Assembly (NCBI RefSeq): GCF_001425605.1
Contig: NZ_LMRG01000004.1
Coordinates: forward strand, 136,312 to 200,311
Direction of reading: 5' to 3'
Source of the DNA: Rhizobium sp. Leaf453
Lineage (GTDB): Bacteria > Pseudomonadota > Alphaproteobacteria > Rhizobiales > Rhizobiaceae
Length of the DNA stretch: 64,000 nucleotides
A program made the translations under genes and the position numbers. Of this stretch, positions 8,835 through 19,099 are shown one piece after another. Every line of letters starts with the position of its first letter. The first letter of the stretch is position 1. The notes beneath the pieces are model-generated. The model searched no databases. It had not been told where the DNA came from and saw only the letters and a list, made by a program, of their open reading frames with translations.

Positions 8835-10013
8835 TCAGGCCGCAGCCTGCGAAAGCGTTGCCTTCTGCGTCGCGAACGCCCAGTCGAACCAGGGCATCAG
8901 AGCCTTGATGTCGGACGTTTCGATCGTCGCGCCGGCCCAGATTCGGAAGCCAGACGGGGCATCGCGATAGGCGCCGATGTCGTGGGCGACACCCTGCTTT
9001 TCCAGCAGCGCGACCATGCCCTTGGCGAAGGCATCCTGTCCGGCGGCGTCGAGGGCTGCAACCTGCGGATCGACGATCTTCAGGCAAACGGACGTGTTCG
9101 ACTGCGTTGCCGGGTCGGCTGCCAGATTGGCGATCCAGTCGGTCTTGGCGACGAAATCCTGGATGGCCTGGGCATTGGCATCAGCCCGCGCGATCAGAGC
9201 CTTGAGGCCACCGAGCGACTTTGCCCAGTTGAGCGCATCGATATAATCCTCGACGCAGAGCATCGACGGCGTGTTGATCGTCTCGCCCTGGAAGATGCCT
9301 TCGATGATCTTCCCGCCCTTGGTCATGCGGAAAATCTTCGGCAGCGGCCAGGCCGGCTCGTAGTTTTCGAGACGCTCGACGGCGCGGGGCGACAGGATGA
9401 GAATGCCATGCGCACCCTCGCCGCCCAGAACCTTCTGCCAGGAGAAGGTGACGACATCGAGCTTGGCGAAGTCGAGATCCTGCGCGAAGGCGGCCGATGT
9501 CGCGTCGCAGATGGTCAGGCCCTTGCGGTCGGCCGGTATGAAGTCACCGTTGGCAACACGCACACCCGAGGTCGTGCCGTTCCAGGTGAAGACGACGTCA
9601 CGGTCGAAATCGACCTGAGTGAAGTCAACGATCTTGCCGTAGTCGGCAACGAACTTACGGGTATCAGGGAGCTTGAGTTCCTTGACGACATCGGAAACCC
9701 ACCCGGAGCCGAAGCTTTCCCAGGCGACCATGTCGACGCCGCGCGGGCCGAGCAACGACCAGAGCGCCATTTCGACGGCGCCTGTGTCGGACGCGGGCAC
9801 GATGCCGATGCGGTAATCCGCCGGAACGTTCAGGACTTCACGGGTGAGATCAATGGCTTGCTTGAGCTTGCTCTTGCCAACCTTGGCGCGATGCGAGCGA
9901 CCGAGCGCGGCATCAGAGAGCGCTTCGAGCGACCAACCGGGACGCTTAGAGCAAGGACCAGAGGAAAAATGGGTATTTGCCGGGCGCAATTCCGGCGTCG
10001 CAGGGGTCGTCAT
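8835..10013 (-). CDS. serC: phosphoserine aminotransferase (alphaproteobacterial type)
   Basis: 392 aa. It converts 3-phosphohydroxypyruvate and glutamate to phosphoserine, the second step of serine synthesis, and probably also acts in pyridoxal phosphate synthesis. The PLP lysine lies in '[14 protein letters not shown]'. The N-terminus '[12 protein letters not shown]' is typical of the alphaproteobacterial SerC subgroup, which is distinct from the E. coli form. First gene of the serC-serA operon, behind a short structured leader. Confidence 0.93.
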   Translation of the reverse strand: MTTPATPELRPANTHFSSGPCSKRPGWSLEALSDAALGRSHRAKVGKSKLKQAIDLTREVLNVPADYRIGIVPASDTGAVEMALWSLLGPRGVDMVAWESFGSGWVSDVVKELKLPDTRKFVADYGKIVDFTQVDFDRDVVFTWNGTTSGVRVANGDFIPADRKGLTICDATSAAFAQDLDFAKLDVVTFSWQKVLGGEGAHGILILSPRAVERLENYEPAWPLPKIFRMTKGGKIIEGIFQGETINTPSMLCVEDYIDALNWAKSLGGLKALIARADANAQAIQDFVAKTDWIANLAADPATQSNTSVCLKIVDPQVAALDAAGQDAFAKGMVALLEKQGVAHDIGAYRDAPSGFRIWAGATIETSDIKALMPWFDWAFATQKATLSQAAA

Positions 10014-10015
10014 CT

Positions 10016-10064
10016 GAGCTATCCTTCCAGATAGAAAGCCTCTCGTTAGGGAGAGGTGGCCTGC
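10016..10064 (-). ncRNA. serC leader RNA motif (candidate cis-regulatory RNA)
   Basis: Between a promoter and the serC start, the minus strand folds into two small hairpins: CCTCTC/GAGAGG (10039-10056) and CTATC/GATAG (10019-10034). The second carries the ribosome-binding sequence GGAAGGA in its loop and 3' arm, 3-4 bases before the coding start. A 'serC motif' made of short hairpins upstream of serC-serA operons is known in alphaproteobacteria; this leader has the right place, size and partner gene. I have not aligned it to the published model. It could control ribosome access to serC. Confidence 0.6.
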
Positions 10065-10070
10065 CGCCGT

Positions 10071-10099
10071 GGATATGGCGGGAGCGGAAGGAAGTCAAG
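10071..10099 (-). promoter_or_regulatory. probable sigma-70 promoter of serC-serA
   Basis: On the minus strand CTTGAC (10094-10099) and CATATCC (10071-10077) are separated by 16 bases, matching the rhizobial housekeeping pattern. The predicted start is about 10064, exactly where the structured leader begins. Confidence 0.6.
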
Positions 10100-10152
10100 A
10101 AACTTATGTCGCTGGTGAAAAGATTTTTGGCGGTTTCGGCAACCTCGCGCGG

Positions 10153-10980
10153 CTACCAGAGCGACAGCCGCAGGCCGGCCCGGATTTCGTGGCGGGACAA
10201 ACCGTCGTCGAAACCCTTGATGTCGGTGCCACCGAACATGTCGCCGTCGGCAATCTGTGAATACCGATAGTTGAGATCGAGCTTCAGGCGCTCGGTGACA
10301 TCGTAGGACACGCCGGCCATCAGAGCATACGTGAAACGCCAGCTGCTGTCGCCGTTCAGCGACTGCGTCGCCGCTGCCGCGCCGGAACAGGCCACCACTC
10401 CGGGGACGCATTCCGTCGTGAGCGACACGTCGCTCCAGTCCAGCCGTGTGACGCCAAGTCCGGCGCCGAGATAGGGTGTGAAGCCGGCAAGCGTGGCGAT
10501 ATCCACATAGCCATTCGCCATCAGGCCGATGCCTCTGTAGTCGGCGCGCGCGTCACCGGCACAGCGCGTACCGATCGCTTCTCCGGCGCAGGCAAAGTTC
10601 GCCTGCCCTGATGCATCGTAGTCGCCACCGAAATACTCGCCGGTCAGGTCGGCGCGCATCATGTCGTTGAACTGGTAGCCAACGCCCAGCGATCCCGAAA
10701 ACGGTTTGCCGAAACGTGCATCATCGAAGGATGCGCTATCCGAGATTCCGGCAACGGTATTTAAGGCGCGCAGCGAAGGTGTGCCCTCTCCTGCCCAGCC
10801 TGCATAGCCCAAGTCTCCACGGACATAGAAACCCGCATCACCGCCAGCCGCGGCAGAGATCGTAACCTCGGGCGCATCAAGCAAGTCGTCGGCAGCATGA
10901 GCGGGCGGTACGGACCCGACGATAACGGCCAAGGCAAGCGGCGTATAGGCCGCCTGAAACAAATACCGCCAGTTTATCAT
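10153..10980 (-). CDS. outer-membrane beta-barrel protein (porin-like, Omp25/RopB type)
   Basis: 275 aa. A signal peptide ends near 'PPAHAADD'. The mature part shows the glycine-rich alternating strands of small alphaproteobacterial outer-membrane barrels: 'FYVRGDLGYAGW', 'GVGYQFNDMMRADL', 'TPYLGAGLGVTRLDWSDV', and a C-terminal strand ending in Leu-Trp. Four cysteines (FACAG, TRCAG, TECVPG, VACSG) could form two extracellular disulphides. ATG at 10980 is chosen because GAGGG lies just upstream; an ATG at 10995 would place that site inside the gene. The next gene upstream on the same strand encodes a related barrel. Confidence 0.8.
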   Translation of the reverse strand: MINWRYLFQAAYTPLALAVIVGSVPPAHAADDLLDAPEVTISAAAGGDAGFYVRGDLGYAGWAGEGTPSLRALNTVAGISDSASFDDARFGKPFSGSLGVGYQFNDMMRADLTGEYFGGDYDASGQANFACAGEAIGTRCAGDARADYRGIGLMANGYVDIATLAGFTPYLGAGLGVTRLDWSDVSLTTECVPGVVACSGAAAATQSLNGDSSWRFTYALMAGVSYDVTERLKLDLNYRYSQIADGDMFGGTDIKGFDDGLSRHEIRAGLRLSLW

Positions 10981-11119
10981 TGTACCCTCGTCCACCTTTA
11001 TTGACGGCGAGCGAATCGCGGCGCGCCGTCTGCAGGCGTTAACAATTGCAGGGACAAGTTAAGCAGCGGTTAAGCATGTTTTTTCAGAAAAAGTTAACGA
11101 CAGAATAGTTTGAAAAACG

Positions 11120-11146
11120 AAAAAAGGGCCGCCGAACCGGCAGCCC
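11120..11146 (-). terminator. rho-independent terminator of the second outer-membrane protein gene
   Basis: On the minus strand a GC-rich stem (GGGCTGCC/GGCGGCCC) is followed by a run of six T. It lies 24 bases after the stop of the 11170-11931 gene, so that gene is a separate transcript from the barrel gene at 10153. Confidence 0.85.
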
Positions 11147-11169
11147 CTCATGTCGTTTTGTCTGCACGA

Positions 11170-11931
11170 CTATTGCAGAGAATAACGCAGACCCATCTTG
11201 AAATCGTGGGATGTGATGTCCTTGAATTTCATAGACGAGGTGCTGACCGTGTCGTCATAGGCATTGATACCACCCGTCTCGCCATCGCCGAGGTCGAGGT
11301 AGCTGTAGCCGAAATCGACCGTTAGGCGATCAGTCGCCTTGTAGGCGAGACCGGCATGCAGAGCCCAGGCAAAATCCCAGTTGTGGCCGCTGTCCGCGTA
11401 GGCAAAACCACCTGTCGGAACGTTGACGTCGCGGAAGTGAGAAATGGTGTTGCGCGAAGCACCGATACCGGCACCCACATAGGGGGTGATGCCGTACCAT
11501 TCACCGATATCGACGTAAGCATTGGCCATCAAAAGCCATTCCGACTTTTCGCCGCTGTAATCGTTGGTGCCGTCCCAGACGACGTCACCATTCTCGGTGT
11601 GCCCATAGCGGTCCGCGCCGGTAAATTCGGCGTTGCCACGATACTGGACAAAACCGTCGGCACGCAGCCAGTCATTAAACTGATAACCCACACCGATTGC
11701 CGCAGTCGGCGCGCTGCCGAAGCCACCGTCATCCGTCATGTCGTGAATTTCGACGTCATTGAACAGCGGGTGTTCCAGGCTACCGAGGCGCTGGTTGCTC
11801 ATGCCCAGATCACCACGAAGATACCATCCGCCCATCGGCACGACGACGGGTGGTTCTTCGTACACGAGGTCCGCAGCCGAGGCGGAGGTGGCGAGCAATC
11901 CTGCCGCAATAGCTATTAAATACTTGTTCAT
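11170..11931 (-). CDS. outer-membrane beta-barrel protein (porin-like)
   Basis: 253 aa. Signal peptide ends at 'TSASAADL', followed by 'YEEPPVVVPMGGWYLRGDLG', a common mature start of rhizobial small porin-like proteins. Further strands include 'GVGYQFNDWLRADGFVQYRG', 'TPYVGAGIGASRNTI' and a C-terminal strand ending in Leu-Gln. ATG at 11931 is preceded by GGAG at seven bases; the upstream ATG at 11952 would only add basic residues. It is a paralogue of the neighbouring barrel gene at 10153 by family, though they differ in loops and cysteines. Confidence 0.8.
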   Translation of the reverse strand: MNKYLIAIAAGLLATSASAADLVYEEPPVVVPMGGWYLRGDLGMSNQRLGSLEHPLFNDVEIHDMTDDGGFGSAPTAAIGVGYQFNDWLRADGFVQYRGNAEFTGADRYGHTENGDVVWDGTNDYSGEKSEWLLMANAYVDIGEWYGITPYVGAGIGASRNTISHFRDVNVPTGGFAYADSGHNWDFAWALHAGLAYKATDRLTVDFGYSYLDLGDGETGGINAYDDTVSTSSMKFKDITSHDFKMGLRYSLQ

Positions 11932-12082
11932 CGGGTTTCTCCGCAGTCTCACCGACAGAAAGTTATATCGGGCGAAATTGAAACTGGGATAATCCTTGCA
12001 GACGGCGGTTAATATAGCATTAAGTATAGAAATTTACTATGTTTTGTGCGTTTTACGCGACATTTTGCAACCGCCAGCAGTA

Positions 12083-12110
12083 ACGCACCGGCAAACTAAA
12101 GCCGGTGCGT
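12083..12110 (-). terminator. terminator-like hairpin downstream of glmM
   Basis: A 10-base perfect inverted repeat ACGCACCGGC/GCCGGTGCGT with an 8-base loop, 35 bases after the glmM stop. The T-run after it is short. Confidence 0.65.
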
Positions 12111-12144
12111 TTCGAAACTGGAAATCTTGTGATTTTCTGATTCG

Positions 12145-13497
12145 TCAGGCGACGTTGCGAACGCCGCCGATAACGCCGATCAGCTCATCGACGATCCGCT
12201 CCACCTGGGTACGATCATCGCCTTCCGCCATGACGCGGATCAACGGCTCGGTGCCCGAGGGACGGATCAGCAATCGGCCGTTCTTGGCCAGTTCTGCTTC
12301 CGCATCGGCGATGGCTTGGCGAACCGTGATGTCCTCGAGCGGCGAGCCGGTTGAGATGCGCACATTCTTCAGGATTTGCGGCACGGGGTCGAAGCGGTGG
12401 CAGACCTCGCTGACCGTCTTGCCCTGCCGCTTGACGCAGGCAAGAATCTGCAGCGCGGCGACGAGACCGTCGCCTGTCGTACCGAAGTCCGACAGAACGA
12501 TATGACCGGACTGTTCCCCACCGACGTTGAAATCGCCCTTGCGCATCTGCTCGACGACATAGCGGTCACCAACCTTGGTCCGGTGCAGATCCAGCCCACG
12601 GCCCTTGAGATAGCGTTCGAGGCCCAGATTGGACATGACGGTGGCGACGACACCGCCGCCTCGCAGCATGCCATCGGCCGCCCAACCATCGGCGATCACC
12701 GCCATCAACTGGTCACCGTCGACGACCGTACCGGTCTCATCGACGATGAGGACGCGATCGGCGTCGCCATCGAGCGCGATGCCGATATCGGCGCGCACCT
12801 CGTGGACCTTGCGAGCCAACGTGTCCGGATGGGTGGAGCCGCATTCGAGGTTGATATTCATCCCGTTCGGTTCGTTGCCGATGGTGACGACTTCGGCGCC
12901 CAACTCCCAAAGTGCGAGCGGGGCGACCTTGTAGGCAGCGCCATTAGCGCAGTCGATGGCGATCCGCAGACCCTGCAGTGTCACGTCGCGCGGCAGCGTG
13001 CGCTTGGCATGTTCGACGTAGCGATAGATATCGCCCTCGACGCGCTTGGCGCGGCCGATCTCGTGGGACTTCGCCAGTTGCGCTGCCATGTCCTTGTCGA
13101 GCAGATCCTCGATCTGGCTTTCGATCTCGTCGGAAAGCTTGTAGCCGTCCGGTCCGAACAACTTGATGCCATTGTCTTCGAACGGATTGTGCGAGGCGGA
13201 GATCATCACGCCGACATCGGCGCGCAGCGAGCGTGTCAGCATGGCGACGCCGGGCGTCGGGATCGGTCCGAGCAGAAACACATCGAGGCCGGCGGCAGTG
13301 AAGCCTGCGACCAAGGCATTTTCCAGCATGTAACCGGAGAGGCGCGTATCCTTGCCGATCACCACCCGGTGACGATGGGCACCGTTGCGAAAGATCGTAC
13401 CGACAGCGATGCCGACGCGCATGGCAAGGTCCGGGGTCATCGGGAAAAGGTTCGACTGTCCGCGGATGCCATCCGTGCCGAAATATTTGCGCTTCAT
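12145..13497 (-). CDS. glmM: phosphoglucosamine mutase
   Basis: 450 aa. It interconverts glucosamine 6-phosphate and glucosamine 1-phosphate for peptidoglycan and lipopolysaccharide precursors. Start '[13 protein letters not shown]' is characteristic. The phosphoserine loop is '[15 protein letters not shown]', the metal loop is 'DGDADR', the sugar-binding loop is 'GGEQSGH' and the phosphate-binding loop is '[11 protein letters not shown]'. An open frame extends upstream to 13692 but the family always starts at the chosen ATG. In rhizobia glmM follows ftsH, as here. Confidence 0.95.
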   Translation of the reverse strand: MKRKYFGTDGIRGQSNLFPMTPDLAMRVGIAVGTIFRNGAHRHRVVIGKDTRLSGYMLENALVAGFTAAGLDVFLLGPIPTPGVAMLTRSLRADVGVMISASHNPFEDNGIKLFGPDGYKLSDEIESQIEDLLDKDMAAQLAKSHEIGRAKRVEGDIYRYVEHAKRTLPRDVTLQGLRIAIDCANGAAYKVAPLALWELGAEVVTIGNEPNGMNINLECGSTHPDTLARKVHEVRADIGIALDGDADRVLIVDETGTVVDGDQLMAVIADGWAADGMLRGGGVVATVMSNLGLERYLKGRGLDLHRTKVGDRYVVEQMRKGDFNVGGEQSGHIVLSDFGTTGDGLVAALQILACVKRQGKTVSEVCHRFDPVPQILKNVRISTGSPLEDITVRQAIADAEAELAKNGRLLIRPSGTEPLIRVMAEGDDRTQVERIVDELIGVIGGVRNVA

Positions 13498-13825
13498 AAA
13501 AACTCCAGTTCTGGTCAAAGGCGCCGCCGCGAGACGTTCGCGCTCCGCAGGAACGTCTTCCCGCAATACCGGCATTTCCGGATCGCATGCCGATGCGTCT
13601 GCATCAGGCCGCGATCGCGTGGAAAACTGCGATGGTTCTTCTCTTGCCATAAAACCGGCGCGACAGCATCCCGTTTTATCATCAGAATTCATTACAGCAC
13701 GTTACCAAGCAGGAACCGGCAACGAAGACATTTGTACTATGAATGGCAAAGAAAAACCGCCGCACCTCACGGCGCGGCGGTTCTATGATGGTTTATTGTC
13801 ACACACAAGCCTGTAGCCGAAAGCC
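13498..13825. other. intergenic region between ftsH and glmM
   Basis: 328 bases. It contains the ftsH terminator near its ftsH end and presumably the glmM promoter and leader. An open frame continues upstream from glmM but shows no protein family features. Nothing else was recognised. Confidence 0.5.
13752..13783 (-). terminator. rho-independent terminator of ftsH
   Basis: On the minus strand GAACCGCCGC pairs with GCGGCGGTT and is followed by TTTTTCTTT. It lies about 45 bases after the ftsH stop and so separates ftsH from glmM. Confidence 0.85.
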
Positions 13826-15766
13826 TTATTGCGGCTGCGGCTCGTACCCGCCTTCCGCTTCATCGCCCTTGCCGACGGAGCCGTCCTTCTTGGTGCCTGT
13901 CGAGGGAACGGCCGAACCACGATGCGGCGTCGAATCGTCACCGAGGTCACGCGCCGGCTTTTCGCCACGGATGAGAGACTTGATCTCGTCGCCGGTCAGC
14001 GTCTCGTATTCGAGCAAGCCTTCGGCGATAGCGACGAACTCGCTGTGCATCTCGGTGATAATCCGGGTCGCTTCCACATAGGCTTCGTCAATCAGGCGGC
14101 GCACTTCGCTGTCGATCTTCTGCGCTGTCGATTCCGAAACGTTCTTGGACTGCGAAACCGAATGACCGAGGAAGACTTCCTGCTGGTTCTCGCCATAAGC
14201 GACATGACCGAGCACGTCGGAAAAGCCCCACTGCGTGACCATGGCGCGCGCAAGCTTGGTCGCCTGCTCGATGTCAGACGAAGCGCCGGAGGTGATGTTT
14301 TCCTTGCCGAAGGTGATCTCTTCCGCGACACGGCCACCCATCATGATGACGAGGCGCGAGACCATCCACTTGTAGCTCATGGAATAGCGGTCGCCTTCCG
14401 GCAACTGCATGACCATGCCGAGCGCACGTCCGCGCGGAATGATCGTCGCCTTGTGCAGGGGATCTGCGACCGGAACCTTGAGCGCCGTAATAGCATGGCC
14501 TGCTTCGTGATAGGCGGTCAGCTTCTTTTCGGCCTCGGTCATGGCGGAGGAGCGGCGTTCCGCGCCCATCATGATCTTGTCCTTGGCGTCTTCGAATTCC
14601 AGCATGGTGACGACACGCTTGTTGCGGCGCGCAGCCATCAAGGCGGCTTCGTTGACGAGGTTCATCAGATCGGCGCCCGAGAAACCGGGTGTGCCGCGGG
14701 CCAGAACCTTGAGATCGACATTCGGCGCCAGCGGCACGTTGCGGATATGCACCTTGAGGATACGCTCGCGGCCATTGATATCCGGGTTCGGCACGACGAC
14801 CTGGCGGTCGAAACGGCCCGGACGCAGAAGCGCCGGATCGAGAACGTCGGGACGGTTGGTCGCGGCGATCAGGATAATGCCTTCATTGGCCTCGAAGCCG
14901 TCCATTTCGACGAGCAACTGGTTGAGCGTCTGTTCGCGCTCATCATTGCCACCGCCGAGACCGGCGCCACGATGGCGGCCGACGGCGTCGATTTCGTCGA
15001 TGAAGATGATGCAAGGCGCATTCTTCTTGGCCTGCTCGAACATGTCACGGACACGGCTTGCACCGACACCGACGAACATTTCAACAAAGTCAGAACCGGA
15101 AATCGTGAAGAACGGCACATTGGCTTCGCCGGCGACGGAGCGCGCCAGCAGCGTCTTACCGGTGCCGGGAGGACCGACGAGCAGCACACCACGCGGAATA
15201 CGGCCGCCGAGACGCTGGAACTTTTGCGGATCGCGCAGGAACTCGACGATTTCCTCAAGGTCCTGCTTGGCTTCATCGACGCCAGCGACATCGTCAAACG
15301 TGACGCGGCCATGCGCTTCGGTCAGAAGCTTCGCCTTGGACTTGCCGAAACCCATCGCACCGCGCGAACCGCCCTGCATCTGCCGCATGAAGAACAGCCA
15401 GACACCGAGGATCAGCAGCATGGGCAGAAGTGTGCCGACATAGCTCAGGAAACCAGACGAACCATCGGTCTCGGGGCGAACCGTGACGGTCACGTTCTTG
15501 GCTTCCATGCGCTCGGTCAGCGCCGTATCGATCGCCGGCGCATAGGTCTGGAAGGTCGCGCCGCTTTCGGTATACGAACCGATCACCTTGTTCCCGGTGA
15601 TCAGCACTTCCTTGACCCGGCTCCCGTCAACGTCCTTCAGGAACTGGGAGAAGGGAATATCCTTCGACCCGGTGCGCTCGGTCGGCTGCTGGAACATGCT
15701 GAACAGCGCGATCAACAGCAGGGCTATGATCGCCCAAAGGGCGAAATTTCTAAAATTAGGGTTCAT
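13826..15766 (-). CDS. ftsH: ATP-dependent zinc metalloprotease FtsH
   Basis: 646 aa. A membrane-bound AAA protease that degrades membrane proteins and regulators including, in E. coli, RpoH and LpxC. Two membrane segments (near residues 8-24 and 105-125) flank a periplasmic domain. The AAA module has Walker A 'GPPGTGKT', Walker B '[11 protein letters not shown]' and the second region of homology '[18 protein letters not shown]'. The zinc site is 'HEAGH'. ATG at 15766 is preceded by GGGGAG; an upstream in-frame ATG at 15799 lacks this. It follows tilS on the same strand after 95 bases, a conserved pair. Confidence 0.97.
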   Translation of the reverse strand: MNPNFRNFALWAIIALLLIALFSMFQQPTERTGSKDIPFSQFLKDVDGSRVKEVLITGNKVIGSYTESGATFQTYAPAIDTALTERMEAKNVTVTVRPETDGSSGFLSYVGTLLPMLLILGVWLFFMRQMQGGSRGAMGFGKSKAKLLTEAHGRVTFDDVAGVDEAKQDLEEIVEFLRDPQKFQRLGGRIPRGVLLVGPPGTGKTLLARSVAGEANVPFFTISGSDFVEMFVGVGASRVRDMFEQAKKNAPCIIFIDEIDAVGRHRGAGLGGGNDEREQTLNQLLVEMDGFEANEGIILIAATNRPDVLDPALLRPGRFDRQVVVPNPDINGRERILKVHIRNVPLAPNVDLKVLARGTPGFSGADLMNLVNEAALMAARRNKRVVTMLEFEDAKDKIMMGAERRSSAMTEAEKKLTAYHEAGHAITALKVPVADPLHKATIIPRGRALGMVMQLPEGDRYSMSYKWMVSRLVIMMGGRVAEEITFGKENITSGASSDIEQATKLARAMVTQWGFSDVLGHVAYGENQQEVFLGHSVSQSKNVSESTAQKIDSEVRRLIDEAYVEATRIITEMHSEFVAIAEGLLEYETLTGDEIKSLIRGEKPARDLGDDSTPHRGSAVPSTGTKKDGSVGKGDEAEGGYEPQPQ

Positions 15767-15861
15767 CGAACTCCCCGGAACCTCTGTCGCAACCCGCAAT
15801 GATTTGTGGCTGCATTCTTGCGCCTAACATAGGGTTGCGGGACTGGCTTGCCAAGGCAAAC

Positions 15862-17229
15862 TCAAGTCCAACCCTTCTTTTCCGTCAAAACATCGTGAAC
15901 CGGAGGTGGAATAAAACGGTCACGGCCCAAAAGCACGGCTAACGCATCCGCCATAATCAGGTCGAAACGCGGCAAAAAGGTGTCATAAAGACCGATTAGG
16001 GCCTCGACGGATACCTCTGGCGGCAGATCGTCGAAAAAGTTTGGGGTAGATATGGCCGCGCGCTTGACGATCGCTTCAGGCAGGCCTGCGGCAATCGGTC
16101 CCGCAGAGAGCCGTGCGGCATCCGCGCCGGCTCTCATAACAAGTGGTTCCGCACCGGAATTGGCGACGAGAAATCGATTGTCCCAGATGGCCGTGCTCAG
16201 CGGCGGCACCGCCAACTCCGGCAGCCCCCTTCCCTCGCGATAAAGGTAAAGGCCCGACCGGCGGCGGTCGAAGACGACACGGCCAGCAGTCATGCGACCA
16301 TCCTGCCCTTTGGCGAGAAGGGCGGCAAGCCGAGCGACCGTCTCCCGACCCGAGGGATAGGATCGCCCGCCGATGACGGCGGCCAGCGACAGGATCGCCC
16401 GCTGACAAATCGGATCGGCGATGTTTTCGGCCAGCGCCGGATCGATCCGCATGGCGAGCGCGCCGAAGCCGGTGACGTGCAACGCGAGAAGCTCGGCGAC
16501 GCGCTCACTCGACCGGCGGCGCGCCGTGGCGGCGGCGATGAACTGATCGCGATCTGAAGCCATATTCTCGCCAATGGCTTGCCGGACGCGGACACGCTCG
16601 AAACCCCGGTTGAAATTGCTGGGGTCGTCGAACCAATCTTCCTGCCGGGACATAAGGTATTCACGGATGTCGCCGCGGCGCAGGCCGAGGAACGGCCGCA
16701 TGATCCAGATTCGCCGGTCGAACAGAACGCCATCAGCCATACCCGCCAGCCCGATCGCATCCGGTTCCGATCGGCTCTGCCGCATGGCAACCGTTTCCGC
16801 CTGATCATCCAGCGTATGACCGGTCACGATACACTGCGCGCCAAATTCCTGCGCCACGTCGGCCAGGAGGCCGTACCGGGCCAGCCGTGCCGCAGCCTGA
16901 ATGCCGGTCACCGGCTTTTCACTGCTCCATCGCCGGGTCACATGGGTAATGCCGCGCGCTGCGCAGAAAGCAGCAACGGCACGGGCCTCGTCACCGGATT
17001 CAGGTCTGAGCGCATGGTCGATGGTACAGGCTGCCAGCGAAAATGCAGAAAATCCGTCACCAGAAATCGCCTCGCTGAGCGCCAGCAGCAACCCCTTGGA
17101 ATCGCTGCCCCCGGAGATCGCGACAAGGATCAGGCCAGGCGTCTTGAAAGAAGAAAGAAAATGTCTTGCCGTCTCGACGGCGCGGTGCGGCGCGGCAGCA
17201 GACTGCGGCGCTGCACGGTCAGCAGGCAA
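15862..17229 (-). CDS. tilS: tRNA(Ile)-lysidine synthase
   Basis: 455 aa. It adds lysine to C34 of the AUA-reading tRNA(Ile), using ATP. The PP-loop SGGSDS is at residues 39-44. The catalytic core runs to about residue 240 ('HTLDDQAETV' and 'RRGDIREYL' motifs visible), followed by a less conserved C-terminal region. The start overlaps the cpoB stop by 11 bases, so translation is probably coupled to the Tol-Pal operon above it. Confidence 0.92.
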   Translation of the reverse strand: MPADRAAPQSAAAPHRAVETARHFLSSFKTPGLILVAISGGSDSKGLLLALSEAISGDGFSAFSLAACTIDHALRPESGDEARAVAAFCAARGITHVTRRWSSEKPVTGIQAAARLARYGLLADVAQEFGAQCIVTGHTLDDQAETVAMRQSRSEPDAIGLAGMADGVLFDRRIWIMRPFLGLRRGDIREYLMSRQEDWFDDPSNFNRGFERVRVRQAIGENMASDRDQFIAAATARRRSSERVAELLALHVTGFGALAMRIDPALAENIADPICQRAILSLAAVIGGRSYPSGRETVARLAALLAKGQDGRMTAGRVVFDRRRSGLYLYREGRGLPELAVPPLSTAIWDNRFLVANSGAEPLVMRAGADAARLSAGPIAAGLPEAIVKRAAISTPNFFDDLPPEVSVEALIGLYDTFLPRFDLIMADALAVLLGRDRFIPPPVHDVLTEKKGWT

Positions 17230-18211
17230 GGCGGCTCTGTTCGCTGGTGACCTTTGCCTTCACGGCAGAAGATGCCTTCGGATAGCGCTTGTTGACCTCG
17301 CGCAGCGTGGCGCAGGCGGTGTCCTTGTTGTCTAGGGCGGCGAGCGACATGCCGAGCTTCAGGAGCATTTCCGGCGCCTTGGGCGACTTGCTGTACGCCT
17401 GGTGCGCATCGAGGAAGGTCTTGGCGGAATCGTTGAACTTGCCCTGCGAATATTGCGCCTCGCCCATCCAGAAGCTGGCATCCGCGGCCTTTTCGCCCTT
17501 CGGGAATGCTTCGAGGTAGCTGCGGAATTCGTTTTCGGCGGTGCTGTAGTCTCCCGTCAGCACATGGCCGTAGGCGGACTGATAGAGATCGCCGGGATTG
17601 TCGAGGGAAGCGGACTGCTGCTGCGTCTCGGGCGTCTGGTTGATGCCCGTATCCACGCCCGGAAGCGTCTGCTCGAGGCTGGACGTATCCTGATTGGCGC
17701 CGACCGGATTGCCCGCGTCGTCGAAGATAATCTGGCCGAGTGTCGAGGGTGGCGTACCATTGTTGGCGCCGGCAGTGGTATCCGACCCCAAACCTGCGTT
17801 GGGATCGGCTGCTGCCTGGTCATCCGTGGCCGGTGGGGTCGCGGATGCAGTGTCGTTTGTGCTGGGTGTTTCAATCTGGCTCTTCTTGGTGGAGCCCGAC
17901 TTGCCACCTTCCAGATCCTGGAAGCGGAATTCGTTGTCTTCCTGGAATTTGCGGATCTGCTCCTGCATCTGCAGAAGCTGGAAGCTCATTTCCTCGATAC
18001 GCCCATTGAGCTGGCGGATCTGTTCCTCGAGCTGCCCGATGCGTCCAACCTCGCTCGACTGGACTTTCAGCAGCGGCGTCTTCTGCGGCGATTGGCTCTC
18101 GCCATGGATGACGCGGTTCAACAACGCGGAAAGCGGCATGGCGGTCGCCATCTGCCCGAAGCCTACGAAGGCAGTGAGGCCGATCATTCCCGCCACGACA
18201 AAATGTTTCAT
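17219..18211 (-). CDS. cpoB: Tol-Pal associated periplasmic protein CpoB (YbgF)
   Basis: 330 aa. Signal peptide (cleavage near 'QMATAMP'). A coiled coil follows at about residues 55-100 ('LEEQIRQLNGRIEEM' heptads), the trimerisation part of the family. Then comes a Pro/Thr/Asp-rich linker, and a C-terminal TPR domain of about 120 aa beginning 'GDLYQSAYGHVLTGDY'. In E. coli CpoB links cell-wall synthesis with Tol-driven outer-membrane constriction. Position after pal is the usual one. It overlaps tilS by 11 bases. Confidence 0.92.
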   Translation of the reverse strand: MKHFVVAGMIGLTAFVGFGQMATAMPLSALLNRVIHGESQSPQKTPLLKVQSSEVGRIGQLEEQIRQLNGRIEEMSFQLLQMQEQIRKFQEDNEFRFQDLEGGKSGSTKKSQIETPSTNDTASATPPATDDQAAADPNAGLGSDTTAGANNGTPPSTLGQIIFDDAGNPVGANQDTSSLEQTLPGVDTGINQTPETQQQSASLDNPGDLYQSAYGHVLTGDYSTAENEFRSYLEAFPKGEKAADASFWMGEAQYSQGKFNDSAKTFLDAHQAYSKSPKAPEMLLKLGMSLAALDNKDTACATLREVNKRYPKASSAVKAKVTSEQSRLAC

Positions 18212-18333
18212 GTCATGAGTCCTGTTTGATTATTCCACTCTCGCCGCCAGCCGATGCAAATCAGGCCTTGGACGATTGCCGCACAGTTTTCCAATTGGCC
18301 CCAAAAAGCAACGGAGTTCGGTTAAAGTGTGAC

Positions 18334-18363
18334 AAAAAAGAAAGGGCGGCCCGAAGACCGCCC
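18334..18363 (-). terminator. rho-independent terminator downstream of pal
   Basis: On the minus strand GGGCGG pairs with CCGCCC and is followed by TTTCTTTTTT, about 30 bases after the pal stop. cpoB therefore probably has its own promoter or relies on readthrough. Confidence 0.85.
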
Positions 18364-18393
18364 GCTCTCGAAGCTTTTTCGACTGTCCGGCAA

Positions 18394-18921
18394 TTACATG
18401 CCGGCGCCACCGAGCACCGTGACGGCGCGGCGGTTCTGCGACCAGCAGGAAATGTCGTCGCAGACGGCGACCGGCTTTTCCTTGCCGTAGGAGATCGTCT
18501 TGATCTTGCCGGCCGGAATGCCGCGCGAAGCGAGGTAATCGCGGGTCGCGGCAGCGCGGCGTGCGCCGAGAGCCAGGTTGTATTCGCGGGTACCGCGTTC
18601 GTCGGCGTGACCTTCGACGGTGATCGCATAGTTTGGGTACTTGGCCAGCCACTGGGCCTGACGATCGAGCGTTGCCTGTGCATCGGCGCGGATCGAGGTG
18701 GAGTCCGTATCGAAGAAGATGCGGTCGCCGACATTGACCGTGAAGTCCTGGGCCGAACCCGGGGTAGCGGCGTTGAGGCCAAGGCCAGCAGCGTCGTTCG
18801 GCAGGCTGTTCTTCTTGTTGGCGCAGCCGGCAATGGCGAGCGTCATGAACAGGGCAACCATGACCGGGTTGCGGGCGAGGGTCTGCATGCGGCCTTCGGC
18901 CTGGGCGTGAATGCGGCTCAT
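18394..18921 (-). CDS. pal: peptidoglycan-associated lipoprotein Pal
   Basis: 175 aa. An outer-membrane lipoprotein that binds peptidoglycan and TolB. The lipobox is 'LAIAGC', placed after a longer than usual N-region, as in other rhizobial Pal proteins. The OmpA-like C-terminal domain contains 'VEGHADERGTREYNLALG', with the Asp and Arg that contact diaminopimelate. The ATG at 18921 follows AGGAGA. A 178-base gap from tolB suggests that pal can have its own promoter. Confidence 0.95.
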   Translation of the reverse strand: MSRIHAQAEGRMQTLARNPVMVALFMTLAIAGCANKKNSLPNDAAGLGLNAATPGSAQDFTVNVGDRIFFDTDSTSIRADAQATLDRQAQWLAKYPNYAITVEGHADERGTREYNLALGARRAAATRDYLASRGIPAGKIKTISYGKEKPVAVCDDISCWSQNRRAVTVLGGAGM

Positions 18922-19099
18922 GGGCCGGTCTCCTTGGAAGTGTAAAATCAGGGTTGCCGAACTGTAACCGGAAGCGGTTAATCCACTTTCAACAGCTATG
19001 GTTAACAGAACGTCAAAATTCGTATTATGGCCTGCTAAATCAGCACTTTGCGGCAGGAAAGGGGCACGTCGCCACATTTCCCGCCGCATTGTGGCAATG

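Noticed and set aside
7156..8970. 604-codon plus-strand frame over serA
   Set aside because: Shadow of serA, which has intact NAD and ACT motifs.
13829..15802. 657-codon plus-strand frame over ftsH
   Set aside because: Shadow of ftsH; the minus-strand frame carries Walker, SRH and HEAGH motifs.
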